DNA from: Enterobacter genomosp. O
GTDB lineage: Bacteria > Pseudomonadota > Gammaproteobacteria > Enterobacterales > Enterobacteriaceae
DNA length: 64,000 nt
Assembly: GCF_001022965.1 (NCBI RefSeq)
Contig: NZ_LECZ01000018.1
Location: 1 to 64,000, forward strand
Reading direction: 5' to 3'
Both the position numbers and the translations under genes were made by a program. Below, one piece after another: positions 24,142-33,088 of this stretch (its first letter is position 1; the number at the start of each line of letters is the position of its first letter). The notes under the pieces are model-generated. The model saw only the letters and a list, made by a program, of their open reading frames with translations, was not told the DNA's origin and made no database searches.

Positions 24142-24942
24142 TTATTCAAGGAACAGCTTGCGCAGATATTTCGGTACCGCGTTGTCGCCGTTGGTGCCGA
24201 TCACTTCCAGCTCCGGGTGCAGGTCTTTCAAACGCTGGTGCGCGTTTTCCATAATGCAGCCCTTGCCTGCCATCGAAAGCATTTCAGCGTCATTCATGCC
24301 GTCACCAAAGGCGATGCAGTCTTTCAGCTCGAAGCCCAGACGTTTCGCAACCGCTTCCAGCGCGTGGCCTTTGGTTACGCCCCCGGCCATCACTTCCAGA
24401 CAGGTCAGCGTTGAGAAGCTCACGTTGACGCGATCGCCCCAGCGCGCGTTGATCGCCTGCTCCAGCGGCAGCAATTCCTCATGGTTTACGCAGGTGAAGA
24501 ACACCTTGCTGATCCCTTCCGGCTCCAGCAGGCCCGGCTCGTACAGCGAGTACTGGAATACGGCTTCCTTGAAGAAACGCATCTCTTCCGGGCGGTGGCG
24601 GTTCATAAACCACTCGTCGTCGCGGTAAACGTTGGTGACGATATTCGGGTTGTTATGCACTACCCCGAACAGATCGGCGGCAATATCGCGATCCAGGTTG
24701 TGGGTAAAGATCAGGTTGCCGTCGGTATCATGCACGCGCGCACCGTTAGAGGTGATCATGTACGATTTGATCTCAAGATTATCGCGGATCTGCCCTACGT
24801 CTACGTGGTGGCGGCCGGTGGCAAACACAAAGTTCACGCCCCGGGCGGTCAGCAGCTTTAAGGTCTCTTTCGCGTAAGGCGACAGGGTGTGGTCGGGAGA
24901 AAGCAGCGTGCCATCTAAATCAGATGCAACAACCTGGTACAT
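24142..24942 (-). CDS. yigL: HAD superfamily pyridoxal/sugar phosphatase YigL
   Basis: YigL is a Cof-type HAD phosphatase reported in E. coli to hydrolyse sugar phosphates and pyridoxal phosphate, and it helps cells survive glucose-phosphate stress. The 266 residues start at ATG 24942 (MYQVVASDLDGTLL); a 69-residue upstream extension is not family-like. Motif I is DLDGT (Asp8, Asp10), motif II the TSNGAR region, and motif IV GDGMNDAEML. In E. coli the pldB-yigL mRNA is processed and stabilised by sRNA SgrS; the pldB-yigL order is kept here, 25 bases apart. Confidence 0.96.
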   Translation of the reverse strand: MYQVVASDLDGTLLSPDHTLSPYAKETLKLLTARGVNFVFATGRHHVDVGQIRDNLEIKSYMITSNGARVHDTDGNLIFTHNLDRDIAADLFGVVHNNPNIVTNVYRDDEWFMNRHRPEEMRFFKEAVFQYSLYEPGLLEPEGISKVFFTCVNHEELLPLEQAINARWGDRVNVSFSTLTCLEVMAGGVTKGHALEAVAKRLGFELKDCIAFGDGMNDAEMLSMAGKGCIMENAHQRLKDLHPELEVIGTNGDNAVPKYLRKLFLE

Positions 24943-24967
24943 AGGGAAATTTAACCTCAATAGAAAA

Positions 24968-25960
24968 TCAGTTATGCCGGTCGAAAAACTCGACGATGGC
25001 GTTAAGCGCGACTGAGCGCATAGCGTCCTTTTCAAAAAGGATCTCATGGTACGCGCCGTTGATGACCAACGGTTTTCCCCCTTCACAAGGGTGGCCGGCG
25101 GCAGCGCGGAGTTCGCAAAAGCGGTCATGCATGCGGTTATCCACCACACGCTCTTCTTCAGCCTGAATCAGGAGCGTTGGCGTGTCGTCATTCGCAACGC
25201 CCGCCAGAACCTGCTCACCGGCAAGGATCCCTTCCCGCACCCAGTGATATGTCGGGCCACCCACGCGCAGGCGCGGTTCATCGGCATAAAAACGCAGGTT
25301 ACGACGATAGCGCTGTCGGCTGTGGGTCAGCACGTTCATCGCAAACGGCAATGCCCGCCAGCGCCCGGTGCCAATGGCGTAGCCTTCACGAATGCGCTGA
25401 TGGCCCTCAGCCCAGTCGAGAATATGGCGCACCATCCAGTCCGGAAAGCGCATGACGATGCCGTACATCGGCGCGGTAAGCGCAATGGCGTCGCACTGGT
25501 GCTCGTGACGCTGTAAAAACAGCGTTGAAATTGCACCGCCCATCGAGTGCGCCAGAATATAGCGCTTCCGCCATGGGCCAGGCTCGACCTCCTGCTGCCA
25601 GAACGCGGCGAGATCGTCGACGTAATCGCTGAAGCTATCCACATGGCCGCGATGCGTATCCGATAACAGGCGGCCCGAAAGCCCCTGACCACGATGGTCG
25701 ATAATCAACACATCGAAGCCCAGGTGGAACAGGTCATAGGCCAGTTCGGCGTATTTGATGTAGCTCTCGATACGCCCGGGACAGACCACGATGACCCGGT
25801 CATTTTTCTTATCGTGAAAACGCACAAAGCGTACCGGTATATCACCGACGCCCGTAAACTCATCTTCCTCACGCTGGCGCCAGAAATCGGTCAGCGGCCC
25901 CATGGAGAAAGCAGCAAATGCGTTTTCTCGTGTTTCCCAGTCCTTTTTCTGCTGAAACAT
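24968..25960 (-). CDS. pldB: lysophospholipase L2 PldB
   Basis: PldB hydrolyses lysophospholipids (2-acyl preferred) at the inner membrane and is an alpha/beta hydrolase with nucleophile Ser139 in AHSMGGA and an oxyanion Gly-rich DHRGQG (88-93). I took the MFQQ start at 25960, giving 330 residues, ten fewer than E. coli; a longer ATG at 25984 adds MAYVSGNP. The C-terminus ends FFDRHN, so the tail beyond this in E. coli is missing. It precedes yigL on the same transcript. Confidence 0.95.
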   Translation of the reverse strand: MFQQKKDWETRENAFAAFSMGPLTDFWRQREEDEFTGVGDIPVRFVRFHDKKNDRVIVVCPGRIESYIKYAELAYDLFHLGFDVLIIDHRGQGLSGRLLSDTHRGHVDSFSDYVDDLAAFWQQEVEPGPWRKRYILAHSMGGAISTLFLQRHEHQCDAIALTAPMYGIVMRFPDWMVRHILDWAEGHQRIREGYAIGTGRWRALPFAMNVLTHSRQRYRRNLRFYADEPRLRVGGPTYHWVREGILAGEQVLAGVANDDTPTLLIQAEEERVVDNRMHDRFCELRAAAGHPCEGGKPLVINGAYHEILFEKDAMRSVALNAIVEFFDRHN

Positions 25961-26069
25961 CGGGTTTCCACTCACGTAAGCCAAGGAATATCGTTTTTTC
26001 GTAACCGGTCACAAAATGACTCAACAATAGCGTATTGTGGCATAAAAACAGACGATTCGGGAGTTTCAA

Positions 26070-26690
26070 ATGACCTTCGAGTGGTGGTTCGCTTACCTGC
26101 TGACATCCATCATCCTTAGCCTTTCACCGGGCTCGGGCGCCATTAACACCATGACCACCTCCATCAACCACGGCTATCGCGGTGCGGCGGCGTCGATTGC
26201 CGGTTTGCAGGCCGGGCTGGGCATTCACATCGTCCTGGTCGGGATTGGTCTGGGCACCCTGTTCTCCCGCTCGGTACTGGCTTTTGAGGTGCTGAAATGG
26301 GCCGGTGCAGCGTATCTGATTTGGCTGGGTATTCAGCAGTGGCGCGCGGCGGGCTCCATCAACCTGAATACGCTCGCTCAGACGCAAAACCGCGGCCATC
26401 TGTTTAAGCGCGCGGTTTTCGTCAACCTCACCAACCCGAAAAGCATCGTCTTCCTCGCCGCGCTGTTCCCGCAGTTTATCGTGCCACATCAGCCCCAGGT
26501 GATGCAGTACGTGGTGCTGGGTGCAACCACCATTATCGTCGATATCATCGTAATGATTGGTTACGCAACGCTGGCGCAGCGGATTGCGGCGTGGATTAGA
26601 GGGCCTAAGCAGATGAAGGCCCTGAATAAAGTCTTTGGTTCGCTGTTTATGCTGGTTGGCGCGCTGCTTGCGTCAGCGCGTCACGCTTAG
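26070..26690 (+). CDS. rhtB: homoserine/homoserine lactone efflux protein RhtB
   Basis: RhtB is a LysE-family exporter of homoserine and related compounds. The 206 residues match E. coli closely, with five to six membrane helices and SPGSGAINT (near 19-27) as the family start block; the second block [18 protein letters not shown] lies at about 119-136. It is divergent from pldB and convergent with rhtC, with a 4-base overlap of stop codons. Confidence 0.97.
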   Translation: MTFEWWFAYLLTSIILSLSPGSGAINTMTTSINHGYRGAAASIAGLQAGLGIHIVLVGIGLGTLFSRSVLAFEVLKWAGAAYLIWLGIQQWRAAGSINLNTLAQTQNRGHLFKRAVFVNLTNPKSIVFLAALFPQFIVPHQPQVMQYVVLGATTIIVDIIVMIGYATLAQRIAAWIRGPKQMKALNKVFGSLFMLVGALLASARHA

Positions 26691-27307
26691 CGAGAAATAA
26701 TGAGATGAATCCCGAAGCCGGCGAACAGCGCGCCGGCGAAACCGTCGATCCACTTCGCGATGCGCTGATAGCCGCGGCGCATTGCCGGTAAGGCAAACAG
26801 GCTTGCCACCACGGTGAACCACGCAAAGGTCTCAACGACGATCAGCAGGAAGATACCCCAGCGCGCGCCCGCACCGACGTTATCCCCGACAAACAGCGAG
26901 AACACCGAGCCGAAATAGATAATCGCTTTCGGGTTCGCCAGGTTGGTCAGCAGCCCTTTCACAAAGCTGCGGCCGCCTGTTGCCAGCTCAACCTTTGGCT
27001 CTTCCGGTTTTTTCTCTTCTTTTTTCAGCGCGCCGCGCAGCATCTGGTAGCCCATCCAGCACAGGTACAGGCCACCGCCAACCATAATGATGTTATGTAG
27101 CCAGGCCATCTTCGCCAGAATCAGGTTCAGGCCAAGCAGCGCGACCGCGGCCCAGACCATGACGCCCATGGTAATACCGAGCACGCCCATCATCGCCTCT
27201 TTGCGGGAGCGGCTGACGGCCGTCTGTGACACGAAGAAAAAGTCCGGACCCGGGCTCATCAGCGCAACGATGTGCACTAACGCCACGGTGAGAAATAGCA
27301 TCAACAT
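26687..27307 (-). CDS. rhtC: threonine export protein RhtC
   Basis: RhtC is a LysE-family threonine exporter, 206 residues, inner membrane. [11 protein letters not shown] (18-28) is the family start block, followed by a charged cytoplasmic loop of Lys and Glu (about 94-107) and [16 protein letters not shown] (about 120-135). It follows recQ by 61 bases and ends in a tail-to-tail overlap with rhtB. Confidence 0.97.
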   Translation of the reverse strand: MLMLFLTVALVHIVALMSPGPDFFFVSQTAVSRSRKEAMMGVLGITMGVMVWAAVALLGLNLILAKMAWLHNIIMVGGGLYLCWMGYQMLRGALKKEEKKPEEPKVELATGGRSFVKGLLTNLANPKAIIYFGSVFSLFVGDNVGAGARWGIFLLIVVETFAWFTVVASLFALPAMRRGYQRIAKWIDGFAGALFAGFGIHLIISR

Positions 27308-27368
27308 AATTCGCTCGCAGGGAAATAATTCAGTGAGTCATCATCCTGACACTTTTTCGTCCGGCTGA

Positions 27369-29198
27369 CTACTCCTCATCATCACCGTCGGCATGTGAAC
27401 GGATAAGCGCCATAAACTCCTTCCCGAAGCGCTCCAGCTTGCGCGTACCGACGCCGTTGACGCTGAGCATTTCGCTGGCGCTGAGCGGCATCTGCTCGGC
27501 CATCTCGATGAGCGTCGCGTCGTTGAACACCACGTAAGGCGGGATGTTCTCTTCATCGGCAATGGCTTTACGCAGCTTGCGCAGTTTGGCAAACAGCTTG
27601 CGGTCGTAGTTGCCGCCGTACGATTTTTGCATCACCCGCGGCTTCAGGGCGATAACGCGCGGCACGGCGAGCTTCAGTTCAACGTCACCGCGCAGGACCG
27701 GACGCGCCGCTTCGGTCAGCTGTAGCGCGGAGTGCTGAGCAATGTTCTGTGTGGCAAAGCCGAGGTGAATCAGCTGACGAATAATGCTGACCCAGTGCTC
27801 ATGGCTCTGGTCCTTGCCAATACCGTAGACGGGCAGTTTGTCGTGGCCCATATCGCGGATACGCTGGTTATTGGCACCGCGCAGCACTTCCACCACGTAG
27901 CCCATCCCGAAGCGCTGGTTCACACGGTAAATGGTCGAGAGCGCCTTACGCGCGTCCATCAGGCCATCGTACTGTTTCGGCGGATCCAGGCAGATATCGC
28001 AGTTGCCGCACGGCTCCTGTCGCCCTTCACCAAAGTAGTTGAGCAGCACCAGACGACGGCAGGTTTGCGCTTCGGCAAACGCGCCCATCGCGTTGAGCTT
28101 GTGGCGTTCGATATCCTGCAGCTGTCCCTGCGGTTTTTCCTCCAGGCAGCGGCGCAGCCATGCCATATCGGCCGGATCGTAAAACAGCATCGCTTCCGCT
28201 GGCAGGCCGTCACGCCCGGCGCGGCCGGTTTCCTGATAGTAGGATTCGATATTGCGCGGAATGTCGAAGTGCACCACAAAGCGCACGTTGGGCTTGTTGA
28301 TCCCCATGCCGAACGCCACCGTCGCCACCACAATTTGCAGGTCATCGCGCTGGAATTTCTCCTGCACGTCGGCACGGATGTGGTTCTCTAACCCGGCATG
28401 GTAGGCCGCCGCGCTAAAGCCGCGGTTTTGCAGACGTGCGGCGGTGTCTTCCACCTTCGCGCGGCTGTTGCAGTAAATGATGCCGGACTTGCCGCGCTGC
28501 TCCTGCACGTAGCGTAAGAGCTGATCCAGCGGCTTGAATTTTTCCATCAGCATGTAGCGGATGTTGGGGCGGTCGAAGCTGCTGACCTGAATATAGGGAT
28601 CGTTCAGCCCCAGCAGGCGAACAATATCCAGACGGGTGGTGTCATCTGCCGTGGCGGTAAGCGCCATAAACGGCAGCTCGGGGAAGCGCTGACGCAGCTG
28701 GCCGAGTGCAGCGTATTCCGGGCGGAAATCATGACCCCACTGAGAGATACAGTGCGCTTCATCCACTGCCAGCAGAACCGGGTTCCAGTGCGCGAGATGG
28801 TCGAGGAAGTTATCCAGCATCAGGCGTTCCGGCGCGATATACAGCAGGCGAATTTGCCCGGTGCGGCACCCGGCCATCACCTCTTGCTGCTGCTCGCGGG
28901 TTTGGGTCGAGTTAAGACAGGCCGCCGCCACGCCGTTGGCGAGCAGCTGATCAACCTGGTCTTTCATCAGTGAAATCAGGGGCGATACCACGACCGTCAG
29001 GCCGTTAAGCACCAGCGCGGGCACCTGATAGCAGAGGGATTTACCGCCGCCGGTCGGCATGACCACCAGGCAATCGCGACCTTCCAGCACCGTTTCAATG
29101 ATGGTTTCCTGGCCAGGGCGGAACTGCTGGTAGCCAAAGGTTTCATGCAAAACCTGTTTAGCCAGCGACTCCTGATTCAATACTTCCGCCTGCGCCAC
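27369..29198 (-). CDS. recQ: ATP-dependent DNA helicase RecQ
   Basis: RecQ is a 3'-5' helicase of the RecF pathway that clears damaged forks and illegitimate recombination. The 609 residues (GTG start at 29198) equal E. coli. Walker A is GGGKS (50-54), and the DEAH box is in VDEAHCISQWGHDF. The RQC zinc cysteines lie in CRRLVLLNYFGEGRQEPCGNC, and the HRDC domain covers the C-terminal 80 residues. An in-frame ATG at 29261 would add 21 residues overlapping the pldA terminator; I did not use it. It is followed by rhtC. Confidence 0.96.
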   Translation of the reverse strand: MAQAEVLNQESLAKQVLHETFGYQQFRPGQETIIETVLEGRDCLVVMPTGGGKSLCYQVPALVLNGLTVVVSPLISLMKDQVDQLLANGVAAACLNSTQTREQQQEVMAGCRTGQIRLLYIAPERLMLDNFLDHLAHWNPVLLAVDEAHCISQWGHDFRPEYAALGQLRQRFPELPFMALTATADDTTRLDIVRLLGLNDPYIQVSSFDRPNIRYMLMEKFKPLDQLLRYVQEQRGKSGIIYCNSRAKVEDTAARLQNRGFSAAAYHAGLENHIRADVQEKFQRDDLQIVVATVAFGMGINKPNVRFVVHFDIPRNIESYYQETGRAGRDGLPAEAMLFYDPADMAWLRRCLEEKPQGQLQDIERHKLNAMGAFAEAQTCRRLVLLNYFGEGRQEPCGNCDICLDPPKQYDGLMDARKALSTIYRVNQRFGMGYVVEVLRGANNQRIRDMGHDKLPVYGIGKDQSHEHWVSIIRQLIHLGFATQNIAQHSALQLTEAARPVLRGDVELKLAVPRVIALKPRVMQKSYGGNYDRKLFAKLRKLRKAIADEENIPPYVVFNDATLIEMAEQMPLSASEMLSVNGVGTRKLERFGKEFMALIRSHADGDDEE

Positions 29199-29214
29199 AT
29201 TAACCCCATATGCG

Positions 29215-29246
29215 AAAAATAAAACAGGCGCTATTTTCAGCGCCTG
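29215..29246 (-). terminator. intrinsic terminator of pldA
   Basis: On the minus strand, stem CAGGCGCT/AGCGCCTG (29246-29239 with 29232-29225) with a 6-base loop is followed by a T tract (TTTTATTTTT). It separates pldA from recQ. Confidence 0.9.
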
Positions 29247-29288
29247 AGAGAGAAACTTCAACGTTTAACGCAAAAACATTCGAGCTGC

Positions 29289-30158
29289 CTAGAGAATATC
29301 GTTCAGCATCACGCCCACGCCTACGCGGGTCTGGTTGAAGTTGTAGTCAATAAGCGACTCGCCGTAACCGCTGTATACCTGCGTGTAGATACGAACGTGC
29401 TTCGTCACAGGATAGCTTAAGCCCACTTCCGCGCCGCCGTAGCCGGTATTCCAGTTGTACTGGCCCTTCGCGCTCAGCACCGCATCACCCAGCTGATAGC
29501 CGACTTTGAGCTGGTAGTATCCCATGTATTTGGTGATGTCCGGGTTGTCATCAGTGCTGCCGACCACATACCACGGCTTCACCTCCACCATCCAGTTACC
29601 GTTCTGCGCCATCAGGCGCGTATAGGCGCGGTTCCAGCTACGTGAAGTCGGGTCGGAACGGCCGTTGGAATCATGGTTAAAGCCCACTTCGACATCACGC
29701 AACGTCCATCCGGCAAATTCATAATCCGTTGCAAAACCGAGGAACAGCTGCGGCTCGTAGTTCGTTTCACGGAACGGCGAGGACTCCCCACTGTTAGAGA
29801 GCTGCCACCAGGATTTCTGCGTGTAAGACGCACCGAGCACCGAGTTCGGCCCCAGAATGCCGCGCCAGAACGGGAAGGCGAGGCTGAGCTGGAACTTCAC
29901 CTCATCTTTACGCGCATTATCAGACCAGTTATAGGAGCTTATCGCCTCTTTGTTGAGATCGCTGGTCTGGGTGTAAATCACGTAGTTGGTGTCGTACGGA
30001 TAGAGCGTGAACGGATTGTCATGCTCCTGAAGAAGGTTCGCGATAATGCTGCCGTGAACGGCAGGTTTATCATGCACCTCTTTGATCGTCGCTTCCTGCG
30101 CATATGCTGTGAGGGGCAGCGCAACCGCCGCCAGTAACCAGGCCAGATACGTCCGCAT
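29289..30158 (-). CDS. pldA: outer membrane phospholipase A PldA
   Basis: PldA is a 12-stranded outer-membrane barrel with calcium-dependent A1/A2 phospholipase activity, which removes mislocalised surface phospholipid. The 289-residue precursor has a signal peptide (about 1-20, AYA-Q cleavage) and catalytic His162, Ser164 and Asn176 (in NHDSNGRSDPTSRSWNR), i.e. 142, 144 and 156 of the mature protein as in E. coli. It is divergent from yigI, and is followed by a terminator then recQ. Confidence 0.97.
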   Translation of the reverse strand: MRTYLAWLLAAVALPLTAYAQEATIKEVHDKPAVHGSIIANLLQEHDNPFTLYPYDTNYVIYTQTSDLNKEAISSYNWSDNARKDEVKFQLSLAFPFWRGILGPNSVLGASYTQKSWWQLSNSGESSPFRETNYEPQLFLGFATDYEFAGWTLRDVEVGFNHDSNGRSDPTSRSWNRAYTRLMAQNGNWMVEVKPWYVVGSTDDNPDITKYMGYYQLKVGYQLGDAVLSAKGQYNWNTGYGGAEVGLSYPVTKHVRIYTQVYSGYGESLIDYNFNQTRVGVGVMLNDIL

Positions 30159-30321
30159 CGGTGGTGTTCTCCTGCAAAAGAGTAAAAGTACTTGAATAGT
30201 TATGTGGCGAACATTCTACATACTTCTGCGACAACTGCTGCATCCTCGTTTCTGAAAGTGGAATTCCTTATTGCTGAGGCATAAAATCAACATTTTATTA
30301 ACAATAAGGATGTGATGCCTC

Positions 30322-30789
30322 ATGTCAGCCATGCTTACCGCCGAAGAAGTGTTAAAACTCGTGGGCGAGATTTTTGTTTACCATATGCCGTTTAACCGCG
30401 CGCTGGGACTGGAGCTGGAGCGTTACGAGAAAGACTTTGCCCAGCTGAGTTTCAACAACCAGCCGATGATGGTGGGTAACTGGGCACAAAGTATTTTGCA
30501 CGGCGGCGTGATTGCCTCTGCGCTGGACGTCGCGGCTGGCCTGGTCTGCGTGGGCAGTACGCTGACCCGCCATGACACCATTAATGAAGACGAACTCCGC
30601 CAGCGGCTGGCGCGCATGGGCACCATTGATTTACGCGTCGACTATCTTCGTCCTGGACGCGGAAATCGCTTCACCTGTACCAGCAGCCTGCTGCGCGCGG
30701 GCAACAAAGTGGCCGTGGCGCGCGTTGAGTTACACAACGAAGAACAGGTTTATATCGCCAGCGCAACCGCCACTTATATGGTGGGTTGA
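30322..30789 (+). CDS. yigI: hotdog-fold acyl-CoA thioesterase YigI
   Basis: YigI is a PaaI-type hotdog-fold protein of 155 residues, reported in E. coli as a medium/long-chain acyl-CoA thioesterase. [14 protein letters not shown] (about 53-66) contains the conserved substrate-binding region of the family. The start has an AAGGATG site. rarD follows after 51 bases, in the same direction. Confidence 0.93.
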   Translation: MSAMLTAEEVLKLVGEIFVYHMPFNRALGLELERYEKDFAQLSFNNQPMMVGNWAQSILHGGVIASALDVAAGLVCVGSTLTRHDTINEDELRQRLARMGTIDLRVDYLRPGRGNRFTCTSSLLRAGNKVAVARVELHNEEQVYIASATATYMVG

Positions 30790-30840
30790 GGCAGCAAAAT
30801 CGGGTAAAATTAATTCACTTTTTTGTAACGGATTTTCCCG

Positions 30841-31737
30841 ATGGATGCTAAACAGACGCGGCAGGGCGTTTTACTCGCCCTTGCCGCTTATTTTATTTGG
30901 GGTATCGCCCCGGCGTATTTCAAGCTTATCGCCTACGTTCCGGCCGATGAGATCCTTACCCACCGCGTCATCTGGTCGTTCTTCTTTATGATTGCGCTGA
31001 TGAGCCTCAGCCGTCAGTGGTCCGGCGTCAAAACGCTGCTGCAAACCCCGAAGAAGATTTTCCTGCTGGCGCTCTCTGCCGTGCTGATCGGCGGTAACTG
31101 GCTGCTGTTTATCTGGGCTGTGAATAACCATCACATGCTCGAAGCGAGCCTGGGGTACTTCATTAACCCGCTGGTGAACATCGTGCTGGGGATGATTTTC
31201 CTCGGCGAGCGCTTCCGTCGGATGCAGTGGGTGGCCGTCATTCTGGCCTTCTGCGGCGTGCTGGTGCAGCTGTGGACCTTCGGCTCGCTGCCAATTATTG
31301 CCCTCGGCCTGGCGTTCAGCTTTGCCTTCTACGGCCTGGTGCGTAAGAAGATTGCGGTAGAAGCCCAAACCGGGATGCTGTTTGAAACCCTGTGGCTGCT
31401 GCCGGTGGCGGCGATTTATCTCTTCGGCATTGCCGACAGCGCCACCAGCCATATGGGCAGCAACCCGTGGTCGCTGAATCTGATGCTGATGGCCGCGGGC
31501 GTGGTGACCACCATTCCACTGCTGTGCTTCACCGGGGCGGCGACGCGCCTGCGTCTCTCCACGCTGGGCTTCTTCCAGTACATTGGCCCGACGCTGATGT
31601 TCCTGCTGGCGGTGGTGTTTTACGGCGAAGTGCCGGGCGCGGATAAGATGGTGACGTTTGCCTTTATCTGGGTGGCGCTGGCGATTTTCGTTGCCGATGC
31701 CATTTATACCCAGCGCAGGGCCCGCAAAGGAATGTAG
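30841..31737 (+). CDS. rarD: EamA-family permease RarD
   Basis: RarD is a ten-helix drug/metabolite transporter family permease of 298 residues (296 in E. coli). The name comes from predicted chloramphenicol resistance, not proven here. EamA repeats lie at about 8-140 and 150-290. It ends 44 bases before the convergent corA, with a hairpin between them. Confidence 0.93.
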   Translation: MDAKQTRQGVLLALAAYFIWGIAPAYFKLIAYVPADEILTHRVIWSFFFMIALMSLSRQWSGVKTLLQTPKKIFLLALSAVLIGGNWLLFIWAVNNHHMLEASLGYFINPLVNIVLGMIFLGERFRRMQWVAVILAFCGVLVQLWTFGSLPIIALGLAFSFAFYGLVRKKIAVEAQTGMLFETLWLLPVAAIYLFGIADSATSHMGSNPWSLNLMLMAAGVVTTIPLLCFTGAATRLRLSTLGFFQYIGPTLMFLLAVVFYGEVPGADKMVTFAFIWVALAIFVADAIYTQRRARKGM

Positions 31738-31747
31738 GTGTTTTGTA

Positions 31748-31782
31748 GGGCGGGTAAGCGCAGCGCCACCCGCCCGATTTTT
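31748..31782 (+). terminator. hairpin terminator between rarD and corA
   Basis: Stem GGGCGGGT (31748-31755) with ACCCGCCC (31768-31775) is followed by GATTTTT. It is REP-like in composition and probably terminates rarD. It could also end corA, but has only a few A upstream. Confidence 0.7.
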
Positions 31783-32731
31783 ACAGCCAGTTCCTGCGCT
31801 TGAAATAGAGATACGGCGCCAGCCCGGCGAGGATCATAAAGATAATCGCCCCCGGGTAACCAAAGCTCCACTTCAGCTCCGGCATAAACTCAAAGTTCAT
31901 CCCGTAGCTGGAGGCCACCAGCGTCGGCGGCAGGAACACCACAGAAACCACCGAGAAGATCTTGATGATGCGGTTCTGCTCGATGTTGATAAAGCCCATC
32001 GCCGCCTGCATCAGGAAGTTGACCTTCTGGAACAGGGATTCGTTATGCGGCAGCAGGGATTCGATATCGCGCAGGATCTCCCGCGCCTGCTCCAGCTGGC
32101 CGCCCGGCAGACGCGCCTTGCGCACCAGGAAGTTCAGCGCGCGCTGGGTATCCATCAGACACAAACGCACCTTCCAGCCGATATCTTCCAGCTCCGCCAG
32201 AGTAGAGAGCGCTTCGTCGTACTCATCGCCCTGATGCCCTTCCATGATCACGCGACTCAGCTTTTCCAGATCGCTGTAGATGTTTTCAATTTCGTCCGCC
32301 AGCTGTTCAATTTTGGTCTCGAACAGGTCGAGCAGCAGCTCGTAGGCGTTACCGTCCACCATCGCCTGGCTGCGGGCGCGCATGCGGTAGAGACGAAACG
32401 CAGGCAGTTCGCGCTCGCGCAGGGTAAACAGGCGGCCGTCGCGAATGGTAAACGCCACGGTGGAGTTGCCCGCGTGGTCTTCGGCATCTTCAAAGAAGAA
32501 GAAGGAGTGGATGTGAAGGCCGTCTTCGTCTTCAAAAAAACGTGCGGATGCTTCGATGTCTTCCAGTTCCGGGCGTGTCGCCAGGCTTTGTCCCAGCTCA
32601 GATTGTACGCGCAGGCGTTCATCGTCGTCCGGCTCGACCAGATCCACCCATACGGCATCAATGAGGGGCTGTGACTCTTCGGCTTCAAGCCGAGTCAGTC
32701 GGTTATTTTCGAGTTGAAATGCGCTCAACAT
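31781..32731 (-). CDS. corA: magnesium/cobalt transport protein CorA
   Basis: CorA is the main constitutive Mg2+ channel, a homopentamer with a large cytoplasmic funnel. The 316 residues match E. coli. The GMN signature in SYGMNFEF (C-terminal region) lies at the mouth between the two membrane helices, and the protein ends in FKRRNWL. I used ATG 32731 (MLSAFQLE); a 16-residue upstream extension is not family-like. A 357-base leader precedes it, described separately. Confidence 0.97.
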   Translation of the reverse strand: MLSAFQLENNRLTRLEAEESQPLIDAVWVDLVEPDDDERLRVQSELGQSLATRPELEDIEASARFFEDEDGLHIHSFFFFEDAEDHAGNSTVAFTIRDGRLFTLRERELPAFRLYRMRARSQAMVDGNAYELLLDLFETKIEQLADEIENIYSDLEKLSRVIMEGHQGDEYDEALSTLAELEDIGWKVRLCLMDTQRALNFLVRKARLPGGQLEQAREILRDIESLLPHNESLFQKVNFLMQAAMGFINIEQNRIIKIFSVVSVVFLPPTLVASSYGMNFEFMPELKWSFGYPGAIIFMILAGLAPYLYFKRRNWL

Positions 32732-33088
32732 GACCGGGACTCCCAATGCAAAAAATATCGGACAGTTCGGTGGGCACACAGAAACAAATTGGGTTTCAGA
32801 CCATTAAACAGCCTGACTCAGCGCGACGGGAATAGTGCAGGTCGCTGACAACCACTAAGGCCATCAGCAAGGGGAGATAGCCTTAGGAGTTGTTCCTGGA
32901 TGACAGGGAATTGAGCCAGTATCTACTGGGTGTGTCCAAGGCGAATGTCCTCTTAGCGTAATCGTGCGCGCATGTTACGCCAGCTATAACTGTGGCGTCA
33001 ACACGCAACGGAACGCTGAAGGGCATTAATTGACCTTCAATGTATAAGGCTAGCAGATTATTACAAAATAATGATATTTTTCTGAATG
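32732..33088 (-). promoter_or_regulatory. corA 5' leader region
   Basis: 357 bases separate the uvrD stop from corA. In Salmonella the corA leader contains a short ORF (corL) whose translation controls Rho-dependent termination in the leader. The same layout is possible here: a 47-codon ORF with a good ribosome-binding site at 33026-32883, then about 150 bases of C/U-rich RNA before corA. I see no clear intrinsic terminator. A TATACA box lies near 33040, but no convincing -35 goes with it. Confidence 0.5.
32883..33026 (-). CDS. putative corA leader peptide (CorL-like)
   Basis: A 47-codon ORF (start MPFSVPLRVDATVIAG, end NSLSSRNNS) lies in the corA leader. AAGGT is spaced about 7 bases before the ATG, so it could be translated. 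It has no recognisable domain and no membrane helix. Position suggests the role of corL of Salmonella, whose translation regulates corA read-through. I could not compare the sequences, so the name is left blank. Confidence 0.45.
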   Translation of the reverse strand: MPFSVPLRVDATVIAGVTCAHDYAKRTFALDTPSRYWLNSLSSRNNS

